NCBI GenBank assembly: GCA_030038335.1
Contig: JASHPC010000117.1
Coordinates: 1-6,949, forward strand
DNA length: 6,949 bases
From: Vulcanimicrobiota bacterium
GTDB lineage: Bacteria; Vulcanimicrobiota; Vulcanimicrobiia; Vulcanimicrobiales; Vulcanimicrobiaceae
Reading direction: 5' to 3'
The translations under genes and the position numbers were made by a program. Below, in pieces: positions 1 through 6,700 of the stretch. Numbering within the stretch: position 1 is the stretch's first letter; each line of letters starts with the position of its first letter. The notes under the pieces are model-generated. The model saw only the letters and a program-made list of their open reading frames with translations, did not search any database and had not been told where the DNA came from.

Positions 1-605
1 GCGGCATTGCGCGAGCGGCGCTTGTCTTTGTGCGGCGCGTCGAGAATGTGCTGGTCGTTCGTGTACGAGTGCACCGTCGTCATGAATCCCTTGACCCATC
101 CGAGACCGTCGACGATCGGTTTGACGGCGGTCGCGAGACAGTTCGTCGTGCACGACGCGTTGGAGATGATGTGATGGCGGGCTGGATCGTAGCGTCCATC
201 GTTTACGCCGAGCACGATCGTGACGTCCTCTCCCTTTGCCGGCGCGGAGATGATGACTTTACGTGCGCCGCCTCCATCGATGTGCGCGCGCGCTTTTGCG
301 GCGTCGGTGAAGAGTCCCGTCGACTCGACGACGACGTCGACGCCGAGGTCGCGCCACGGAAGCTTCGCCGGATCGCGCTCCGCAAGCACCGTTATCCGGC
401 GCCCGTCGATGACGAGCGAGTCGCCGTCGGTCCGCACGTCGCCGTCGTAGATGCCGTAGTTGCTGTCGTACTTGAAGAGATGAGCGCACTCCGCGGCGCT
501 CGTGAGATCGTTGATGGCCGCGATCTCCACGTATGGCCGGCGCAGAAAGAGCGCCTTGGCAAAGTTTCTTCCGATGCGGCCGAAGCCGTTGATTCCGATG
601 CGCAT
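1..605 (-). CDS. gap: Type I glyceraldehyde-3-phosphate dehydrogenase, partial (C-terminus off window)
   Basis: This cytosolic glycolytic enzyme converts glyceraldehyde 3-phosphate, NAD+ and phosphate to 1,3-bisphosphoglycerate. Translating leftward from the ATG at 605 gives about 201 residues of the roughly 335 usual for the family. The Rossmann start MRIGINGFGRIGRN is at residues 1-14. An acidic residue, Asp33 in the AINDL stretch, suggests NAD+ rather than NADP+ preference. VESTGLF is near 93-99. The catalytic motif SNASCTTNC carries the nucleophile Cys152, and TTVHSYT carries the catalytic base His179. The remaining catalytic domain lies beyond the left edge, so this is a cut by the window and not a broken gene. 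It starts 9 bases after the whiA stop codon, so it is almost certainly co-transcribed with it; the ribosome site is weak (ACGAG), compatible with translational coupling. A whiA-gap linkage is also known from Actinobacteria. Confidence 0.96.
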   Translation of the reverse strand, partial: MRIGINGFGRIGRNFAKALFLRRPYVEIAAINDLTSAAECAHLFKYDSNYGIYDGDVRTDGDSLVIDGRRITVLAERDPAKLPWRDLGVDVVVESTGLFTDAAKARAHIDGGGARKVIISAPAKGEDVTIVLGVNDGRYDPARHHIISNASCTTNCLATAVKPIVDGLGWVKGFMTTVHSYTNDQHILDAPHKDKRRSRNA

Positions 606-614
606 CCGGCTCGT

Positions 615-1496
615 TTACCGGCCTGCGCCGTGCTGCCCCTGCCGCGTCGCACGCAAGCGAGCGGCGACGCGCGAGAGTGCCGAAAGGCGGCTGGAAACGG
701 TCGGTTTTCCAACCGGCGGATCGCAACGGCGGCCGAGTTCGGCGAGCGACTCTCCCGGAAATCGAAGGCGCAGCGTCGCGATCTCGCGCAGCGGCAGAGA
801 GAGCCGCCGAAGCCCGGAGACTCGCTCGATGTACTCGATCGTTCGCCGTTGCGATGCCGCAGCGGTCGCAGCGCGCTCGAGATTCGCGGTCTCCGTGTTG
901 ACGAGGCGGTGGATGCGGTTCTTCGTCTCGCGCAGCGCGCGCACGTCCTCGAGCGCGAGGACGGCTGCGTGCGCGCCGATGCGCGCGAGCACTTCGACGA
1001 TGCTCTGAAAATCTTTGAAGTACACGACGTTACGTCCGCGACGCCGCATCGTCCGAGGCGTCACGCCGGCTGCGGCGAGGATGGCGCGCAGACGCAGCGC
1101 GCGTGCCGCGTCGCGAGGCGAGAACTCGAGATGATAGCCGCGAACGCCTGCAGAGACGGCGCCGCAGACGAGAAACGCAGCGCGCAGCTCCATCGCTCGA
1201 TCGCAGCGTCGTGCCGGTCTGGGCAGCTCTCGGCGAAGCCGCTCCGGTAACGCAACCGTGAAGCGCGGCTGCGCGCGCAGCCGCTTCGTTGGGACGGCGG
1301 CGATGGCATGCGTCTTGCGTTCTTCGAGAAGCGACCAGAACAGCCGTGCGACAGCGTTGCGGTGCGTGACGAACAGCTTGCCGTGCGCGTCGCTGCCGTA
1401 GAGCGCGAGAGCGTGGAGCAGCGCCGAACGGCAGTGCTCTTGCACGGGGATATCGCGTGCGATTGCATCCTTCGCATCCGGACCGAGCGCGATCAC
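615..1496 (-). CDS. whiA: WhiA-family DNA-binding regulator
   Basis: WhiA proteins couple a degenerate LAGLIDADG homing-endonuclease fold to a C-terminal helix-turn-helix. They act in sporulation gene control (Streptomyces) or in cell division and chromosome segregation (Bacillus). This 293-residue protein is slightly shorter than the usual 300-330. Visible family marks are the N-terminal EHCRSALLHALALYGS (20-35), then RAAFLVCGAVSAGVRGYHLEF (105-125), VVYFKDFQSI (157-166), IGAHAAVLALE (173-183), NRIHRLVNTETANLER (193-208), and the C-terminal part with LREIATLRLRFPGESLAELG (236-255) and GKPTVSSRLSAL (263-274). Two usually conserved spots differ: VNTETAN where VNCETAN is common, and GKP..SSRL where SKS..NHRL is common. 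The start is GTG at 1496; GTGA overlaps the rqcP stop by 4 bases, with GGAG 11 bases upstream at 1511-1508. No rapZ or yvcK, the usual upstream partners, is next to it. The regulatory targets in this organism are unknown. Confidence 0.93.
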   Translation of the reverse strand: MIALGPDAKDAIARDIPVQEHCRSALLHALALYGSDAHGKLFVTHRNAVARLFWSLLEERKTHAIAAVPTKRLRAQPRFTVALPERLRRELPRPARRCDRAMELRAAFLVCGAVSAGVRGYHLEFSPRDAARALRLRAILAAAGVTPRTMRRRGRNVVYFKDFQSIVEVLARIGAHAAVLALEDVRALRETKNRIHRLVNTETANLERAATAAASQRRTIEYIERVSGLRRLSLPLREIATLRLRFPGESLAELGRRCDPPVGKPTVSSRLSALSRVAARLRATRQGQHGAGR

Positions 1497-1750
1497 TTGG
1501 CGACCGTCTCCAGAATCTCGTAGAGACTCGCGGGCTCCAGCCGCGGCGTAACCCGCAAGGGGACGTCGAGTACGCGGACGGTGACGCGGCGCGTTGCATA
1601 ATGAATCTGTAGAACGTCGCCTTGCTTCACGGCATAGCCGGGCTTGAGCGGCCTGCCCTCCTTGAGCACTCGGCGGTGCTCGAGCGCCTCGTGCGCCTCG
1701 CTCCGGCGCCTCGCGAGCCGCGCAACCTTCATGAACTTATCGAGCCGCAT
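1493..1750 (-). CDS. rqcP: S4-domain RNA-binding protein, RqcP (YabO)-like
   Basis: This 85-residue protein has one S4 RNA-binding domain. The start MRLDKFMKVARLARRRSEA (1-19) is the classic S4 opening, followed by HRRVLKEGRPLKPGYAVKQG (25-44) and a short beta strand. The C-terminal PASLYEILE resembles the A..MY.IL tail of Bacillus RqcP/YabO, which is also about 86 residues. In Bacillus RqcP binds the free 50S subunit and works with RqcH in C-terminal alanine tailing of stalled nascent chains (ribosome quality control). The Hsp15/HslR family is the alternative, but those proteins are longer, with a basic C-terminal tail that is absent here. It starts at ATG 1750, with no obvious ribosome-binding site, and is the first gene of the operon with whiA and gap. 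It is divergent from padR with only 40 bases between the start codons, so its promoter must lie in that gap or inside the start of padR. No RqcH gene is in the window, so the pathway assignment rests on sequence resemblance. Confidence 0.88.
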   Translation of the reverse strand: MRLDKFMKVARLARRRSEAHEALEHRRVLKEGRPLKPGYAVKQGDVLQIHYATRRVTVRVLDVPLRVTPRLEPASLYEILETVAK

Positions 1751-1751
1751 A

Positions 1752-1781
1752 TTGACCGCTACCGATATATCGTAATATAAT
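1752..1781 (+). promoter_or_regulatory. Sigma70-type promoter of the padR-MATE unit
   Basis: TTGACC (1752-1757) and a perfect TATAAT (1776-1781) are separated by 18 bases, a near-consensus housekeeping promoter reading right. Transcription would begin around 1787-1791, at or just before the padR ATG at 1791, so the message would have a leader of zero to about four bases. No Shine-Dalgarno sequence precedes padR, which fits leaderless translation. On the opposite strand only weaker AT-rich -10-like hexamers (such as TATATT, 1779-1774) are seen for rqcP. Confidence 0.75.
1763..1772. promoter_or_regulatory. Palindromic operator candidate (CGATATATCG), probable PadR site
   Basis: A perfect 10-base palindrome lies in the spacer between the -35 and -10 boxes of the padR promoter and midway between the divergent rqcP and padR start codons. 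PadR-family repressors bind AT-rich dyads in their own promoters, and a protein bound here would block RNA polymerase. Autoregulation by the adjacent PadR-type protein is therefore inferred; control of the leftward rqcP operon is also possible. There is only one clear copy in the gap. Confidence 0.6.
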
Positions 1782-1790
1782 GTCGATGCT

Positions 1791-2285
1791 ATGAATGAAC
1801 ATCGGTGGGGTTCGTCCCGGTGGGAGAGGGGACGGCGTCATCGTCACCGCCGGAGGTTTCGCCGTGGCGCGCTGAAGCTCGTCATGCTGAAGCTCCTCTC
1901 GGAGCTGCCGCGCCACGGATACGATCTCATGCGAGCGTTTCGGGAGCACGGCTGGACCGCGGGTCCGGGCTCGGTCTATCCGCTTCTCTCGTTTCTTGAG
2001 TCGGCCGGCTATGTCTCGAGCACGCAAGAGGGCGATCGCCGCACGTATCACGTCACCGAGAAGGGCCACACGCTTCTTCAGGAGCGCGCGCAAGATCTGT
2101 CGGCGTTTCTCGAAGCCGCATCCGCGGAGGAGGAACCCGTGAACGACCTGGAGGACGCGCTCGAACGGTTGAGCGACGCCGTGGATCAAGTTGCCTCTGC
2201 GGCAAAACCCGAAACCGTCACGCGCGTTCGCGAGATGCTCGATCGGAACCGCAAAGAGATCTACACGCTTCTCGCTCAGGAGTAA
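1791..2285 (+). CDS. PadR-family transcriptional regulator
   Basis: This 164-residue winged-helix regulator is probably a ligand-responsive repressor of its own operon. Residues 1-25 are rich in Arg and His (GRRHRHRRRFRRG), a tail seen in many PadR relatives. The winged helix follows at about 26-97: GALKLVMLKLLSELPRHGYD (26-45), the recognition part GPGSVYPLLSFLESAGYV (58-75), then wing strands and the YHVTEKG turn (86-92). Residues 98-164 form predicted helices, with an acidic segment (AEEEPVNDLEDALERL) and a C-terminal helix likely used for dimerisation. An in-frame TAA at 1773-1775 and the absence of any other start codon make ATG 1791 the first possible start; the next Met (residue 31) would cut into the first helix of the DNA-binding domain. 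The MATE gene follows 7 bases after the stop, so the pump is the likely regulated target. The inducing compound cannot be told from the sequence. Confidence 0.93.
   Translation: MNEHRWGSSRWERGRRHRHRRRFRRGALKLVMLKLLSELPRHGYDLMRAFREHGWTAGPGSVYPLLSFLESAGYVSSTQEGDRRTYHVTEKGHTLLQERAQDLSAFLEAASAEEEPVNDLEDALERLSDAVDQVASAAKPETVTRVREMLDRNRKEIYTLLAQE
2278..2282 (+). promoter_or_regulatory. Ribosome-binding site of the MATE gene
   Basis: AGGAG overlaps the end of padR and sits 10 bases before ATG 2293. It decides the MATE start: longer in-frame extension back to 2191 would overlap padR and adds a non-MATE leader, while the protein from 2293 has the expected length. It also contrasts with padR, which has no such site. 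Confidence 0.75.
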
Positions 2286-2292
2286 CCTCTCG

Positions 2293-3684
2293 ATGGCGCA
2301 GGCCAACGCGGCGCGCAGACCCGGTGTGAACATCTTCGACACGTCGCGCCCGCTCTGGGTGCTGTTTCTTATTTTTCTCGTGCCGCTCATCCTGAGCAAT
2401 CTTCTGCAGACGGCGTCGCAGACGCTCGGCAGCGTCTTTCTTGGGCGCATGATCGGCACGAATGCGCTTGCAGCGGTCTCGGCGGTCTTTCCCGTCGTCT
2501 TCTTGCTCTTCTCGTTCCTCATCGGCATTGCGAGTGGCAGCACCGTGCTCATCGGGCAAGCCTTCGGCGCGCGCGACGAGCACCGCGTCAAGAAGGTTGC
2601 GGGAACCGTGCTCGGCGCGACGTTCGCATTCGGAATTTTCGTTGCCATCGTGGGCTTCTTCATCTCACCGGTCATGCTCGGCTGGCTCGGGACGCCGCAT
2701 AATATCATCCGCCAGTCGGATGCCTACGCGCGCATTGTCTTTCTCATATCGCCAATCATCTTTCCGTATCTTGCGTACACGACGTTTCTTCGCGGCACCG
2801 GTGACTCGACGACGCCATTCTATTTCCTCGCACTCAGCACGGTGCTCAGCATCGTGCTGACACCGGCATTCATCGCTGGATGGATCGGCCTTCCGCGGCT
2901 CGGAGTCGTCAGCGTCGCCGTGTCCAGCATCTTGAGCCAAGGCATCGCGTTTGCCGCGTTGCTCGTCCGACTCCGCTTGACGAATCATCCATTGAAGTTC
3001 GACCGCGAGACGGCGCGCGACATGATCGTCGATCCAAAAATTCTCTGGACGGTGCTGCGCATCGGCATCCCGACGGGGATTCAGGTGATTATGGTCTCGC
3101 TCGCGGAGATCGCCGTCATTTCGTTCGTCAACCGCTTCGGGTCGAGCGCGACGGCGGCGTACGGTGCCGTGAACCAAGTCGTCTCGTACGTGCAGTTTCC
3201 GGCGATCTCGATCGGCATCACCGCGTCGATCTTCGGCGCGCAGTGCATCGGCGCGCGACGAGAGGATATGCTCAAGCACGTCGTCCGGAACGCCGTCTCG
3301 TTGAACTACGCGATCGGCGGCTTCCTCATCGCGCTCTGCTATATCTTCGCGTGGCAAATCATCGGTTGGTTTATCGTCGATCCGCATACGCTCGACATCG
3401 CGCACGCGTTGCTCATGATTACGCTCTGGAGCTACCTGCTCTTCGGGAACAGCTCGGTGATGAGCGGCGTCATGCGTTCCAGCGGCGCCGTGCTGTGGCC
3501 AACGATAAACGGCATCTTCGCGATCTGGGCGGTCGAGGTTCCCTGCGCCTTCTTGTTGATGAAGCATTACGGTCTCGACGGCGTATGGATGGGATATCCG
3601 ATTTCGTTCGTCGTCGTCGTGTTGCTCCAGTATGCGTACTATACGTTCTTCTGGAAGAAGCGCACGCACGAGCGATTAGTCTAG
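2293..3684 (+). CDS. MATE-family multidrug efflux antiporter
   Basis: This is a 463-residue inner-membrane protein, within the usual 440-480 of MATE (NorM/DinF-type) transporters that expel cationic drugs or metabolites in exchange for Na+ or H+. About twelve hydrophobic segments are visible, from about residue 21 to 452. The two-fold family repeat shows: QTLGSVFLGRMIGTNALAAV (43-62) with GQAFGARDEHRVKK (88-101) in the first half, matched by FVNRFGSSATAAYGAVNQV (278-296) with GAQCIGARREDMLK (314-327) in the second. RGTGDSTTPF (166-175) after helix 5 is matched by RSSGAVLWPTING (394-406) near helix 11, both characteristic MATE positions. The short N-terminal tail is cytoplasmic, and the C-terminus is basic (KKRTHERLV). 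Whether Na+ or H+ drives it, and what it exports, cannot be decided. It is translated with padR from one promoter, separated by 7 bases, and presumably induced when PadR releases its operator. Transcription ends at or after the hairpin at 3738-3767. Confidence 0.95.
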   Translation: MAQANAARRPGVNIFDTSRPLWVLFLIFLVPLILSNLLQTASQTLGSVFLGRMIGTNALAAVSAVFPVVFLLFSFLIGIASGSTVLIGQAFGARDEHRVKKVAGTVLGATFAFGIFVAIVGFFISPVMLGWLGTPHNIIRQSDAYARIVFLISPIIFPYLAYTTFLRGTGDSTTPFYFLALSTVLSIVLTPAFIAGWIGLPRLGVVSVAVSSILSQGIAFAALLVRLRLTNHPLKFDRETARDMIVDPKILWTVLRIGIPTGIQVIMVSLAEIAVISFVNRFGSSATAAYGAVNQVVSYVQFPAISIGITASIFGAQCIGARREDMLKHVVRNAVSLNYAIGGFLIALCYIFAWQIIGWFIVDPHTLDIAHALLMITLWSYLLFGNSSVMSGVMRSSGAVLWPTINGIFAIWAVEVPCAFLLMKHYGLDGVWMGYPISFVVVVLLQYAYYTFFWKKRTHERLV

Positions 3685-3688
3685 CACG

Positions 3689-3730
3689 GTCCCTCGACTC
3701 CGCGCCTACGGCGCTACGCTCGGGATGACA
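3689..3730. repeat. Short palindromic intergenic repeat of the GTCATCCCGAGCG...GAGTCGAGGGA type
   Basis: Read on the minus strand the segment begins TGTCATCCCGAGCGTAGC, continues through a small GCGCC-gta-GGCGC hairpin, and ends GGAGTCGAGGGACC. This layout (a GTCATCC[C/T]GAGCG arm, a GC-rich mini-hairpin, and a GAGTCGA[G/A]GGA arm) matches a dispersed intergenic element I recognise from many bacterial genomes. Outer TCCC/GGGA (3690-3693/3722-3725) and inner GCGCC/GGCGC (3702-3706/3710-3714) can pair with mismatches between. It lies between the converging 3' ends of the MATE and receptor genes, where such elements are usual. Only one copy is in the window, so its repeated nature is from recognition, not shown here. 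Confidence 0.55.
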
Positions 3731-3768
3731 AAAAGAGAGGAGGCCTCGGGCGAACCCGAGGCCTCCTT
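3730..3768. terminator. Intrinsic terminator, strongest for the leftward receptor transcript
   Basis: A perfect 13-bp stem, AGGAGGCCTCGGG (3738-3750) and CCCGAGGCCTCCT (3755-3767), closes a CGAA loop. Leftward, the stem is followed after three bases by TTTTT (3734-3730), giving a classic intrinsic terminator 28 bases past the receptor stop. Rightward, only a broken T stretch (TTCGTTGTT) follows, so termination of padR-MATE is probably weaker, although the hairpin likely serves both convergent units. Confidence 0.85.
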
Positions 3769-3795
3769 CGTTGTTACGGTTCTACCGACCGAGGA

Positions 3796-6700
3796 TCAGA
3801 GATGAATCTGTGCCTCGAGATAGATGTTGAACGGCATCGGAATCGCCGTCGTGTCGGAACCGGTTCCGGGGCCGTAGGAGTTCAGCTGCCACGCATACGG
3901 CGTATTGCCGTTCGCCGCGACATCTGACGGGCTCGAGCCGTTGTAGAAGTTCGACACGTAGCCCGCGTTCGTGAAGTACCCGCACACGTCCGCACCCGGC
4001 GGGTACGCTGTCGTCCACGGCTCTTTCGACCCGCCGAAGCAGGTGTGGAAGATGTTCGTGGCCGTCAGCGCGAGCCGCAAACGCGGACTCACGTCGTACG
4101 TGATCCCAAGATTTCCCGTTATCAAGTTGGGATCGCGATACTCACCGGGAGTTGCGAACGTTCCAGTCTGCGGATTGGGGATGTAGAGAACGCCCGCGGC
4201 GCTCGACGCGGCTGGCGCAACAATCGTCGTCCAGTCGCAGTTTCCCGCCACGCCGTCCGGAACGCCGGTCTCGCCCTGAGTCTCTCCGCACGTTCGCGGA
4301 TCGAGGCCGACGATATCCATCGGACCGCCGTACGGCGAGCCTTCGATGAACTGGACGCTTGGCGAGATTGCCAGCTTGTTCTTACGCCAGTTCAGGATGA
4401 CGTCTCCGACCCACGGCGAGTCGAAGTACGACGTCGTCGGATTGCTCGTCGGCGATAAGCCGGTATCGGCAGGTTCGTACCAGCCGCTGGGATCGAGCAA
4501 TGGCTGCTCTGCCATGTTGTAGTACGGGTTGACGACGTCATTGGTGCCGCCGTTGGTCGCATTAGCACTGCCGCACGCTCCGCCAATCGTCGGATTGTTG
4601 GGCGCATAGCCGGCTTGATCCTGAGACGCATAGCAGGGCGATCCCCCGCCGGCCTTCGTCAACGCGTTGAACGCCGAAATGGCAGAGTTCGTGCTGACGA
4701 TTTGGTTTGCGCCAAAGTACGTTTGGTACTGAACGCGAGCGTTCGTGTACGTGAGCGATACCTGCGCCGCGAATCCGTTGCTTGCGAAGTCGCCGATGCT
4801 GAGCGCGCTCTCGACGCCATAGCTACGGAACGCGCCAACGGGCGCTTGCGTGACGAAGCCGAGACCGATGAATGACTGCTCTTGATAGCCGTTGATGTAC
4901 GAGTAGAACGGCGATATCTTGAACGACATATCGGTGTTCGGAATTCGCTGCTCCCACGAGAAGTCGTATTGATCCGAACTCATGGATGGAATCGGGTGGA
5001 ACGGCGAGTCGAAGCCGAGCGGCAACGTCGCCGCCCAGGTGCTCTCGGAGTTGCCGGAAAGCGCGAGATACTGCACCGACGCCGAAAGCGGCGGTTCCGT
5101 GAAGCGTCCGGCTGAGAGTCGAAGCACCGTGTTGGGGTTGAGCGTGTACGTCAGCGATCCGCGGGCGGAGTAATCGTCGATCGTATACGACCCCGGTGAG
5201 GAGGCTGTGAACGGCGGATGGCTATACCCAGCCGGGCACGTGAGCGTATAGATCGGCGGCGCCGGCGGCGCCTGGCCTGGAGGCAACGGAGCGCTATAGA
5301 CCGTGCCCACGCTGTTCACGCAGAGATCCTGCGAAACGATACCAGCGTAGAAGTTCGTCCACGGCGTGTCGCTGTTCGCGAGGTCGTACGTGTAGTTGTC
5401 GTATCGAATGCCGCCATCGACCACAAGGCGATCGTTCGGCCGGAACTCGTCGGTAAACGAGAGGAAATAGAACTTCGGCGAGACGGTATTGTCTTCGCCA
5501 TCTGAGTTCCCGTTCCACAGCGTTCCCCAGTACGCGTTTGCGCTGCAGGCCGCCGAGGGGCACGGCGCCGTTCCGTCGGCGCCGCTGATGTAAGCCTCCG
5601 ATGAGTCTTCGTATGCGCCAGTCAGGCCGCACGGAACTTGGGTTCCCGCAGCATATACCGTTCCCGTGGTCGGGTCTGTATATCCCGCAGGCGTGAAGCA
5701 TTCGTACTTCCCACCGACCTTGGCGATGTAGCCGACCGGCGATCCAGGCGTACCGGTTGGCGAGAATGCGCCCGCATACGCGTCGATGAAGCCGGTGTTG
5801 TTCCACCGCGTCGTCGTAGCGCTCACGTAGTTGCCCGTGAGCTGAATGAGGTTTTGGTCATTGATCTGGTCGGCGAAGTCGATCTGGCCGCCACCTGTGT
5901 GCGTTGGCAGGTCGTAGTTCGCCGCGTCGATCGATCCGCACGGACCGAGGCACGTGACGTATCCGCCCCAGGTGGTGTCAAATCCGGACATCAACCAGTC
6001 CGAATACATCGAATACACGAAGACGCGCATGAATGCATTGCTGCTGAATGGATGCGTCCATTGCAGCTTGACTGCTTCCATGTCGTTTTCCATGTACTCG
6101 TCTAGATTTTCCGGCAGCTCCGAATCAGCAGGCCGGTCCGTCGGGCTGTTAGGCTGGTAGTACCATTCCGGTGTCTGTCCTGCTACCGCCGTACCAAAGG
6201 GGAGATTATAGACGTAGGCGTCGACCCACGACGGATAGTTGCCGCTGCAGATGCCCTGCGGTGCAATAGCGCTTGGAGCGCACGTCGGTGCTACGTAACC
6301 CGAAGCGGTTTCGTCGAGCGTGTAGTCACCGTAACCGCCTGCATCCGCGACGCTGCCTGCGCCCTCGGTGCTCATGGCAGAGCCGCTCCAGAGCAGTTGG
6401 ATGTCGTCCTTCTGCCCGTCAGCGCGTGGAATGCCGAAGTGCAGGTTTACGACGTCCTCTCGATCTGAAACGTAATCAACCTGTCCATAGGATCCAGGGT
6501 AGAAGTTCCAGCAGCCCGCGGCTCCGGAACCATTGAACAGGTCGGCCGGACTTGGAGTCATCGGATTGAGCGTGCCGAGCGTACAGACGCTGCGGTCGCC
6601 GTAGCCGTCGGTGTCGAATCCAACGACGCCGGTTCCAGCTCCGGTAAATCCGCCGAAGAGTCCCGCGTAGCCGTATCCGGCGTACGCTTGTCCCGGCGTT

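Noticed and set aside
30..1250. Long rightward open frame of 406 codons opposite gap and whiA
   Set aside because: It runs antisense to two confidently recognised genes, is extremely Arg-rich with no recognisable domain, and is the usual by-product of GC-rich codon use.
2191..2292. Upstream extension of the MATE protein
   Set aside because: It would overlap padR by about 95 bases and add a leader unlike MATE proteins. ATG 2293 has an AGGAG site and gives the normal family length.
1737..2708. Leftward open frame across padR and the start of MATE
   Set aside because: It overlaps the divergent promoter and two real genes, and its product resembles no family.
2665..3669. Long leftward open frame opposite the MATE gene (and a rightward shifted one at 2880-3728)
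   Set aside because: Both are low-complexity Arg/Asp-rich shadows of the well-supported MATE frame, with no family resemblance.
5245..5275. GGCGGCGCCGGCGGCGCC-like inverted/tandem GC run
   Set aside because: It lies inside the receptor frame and encodes a Pro/Ala-rich loop (PPGQAPPAPP); simple codon repetition explains it.
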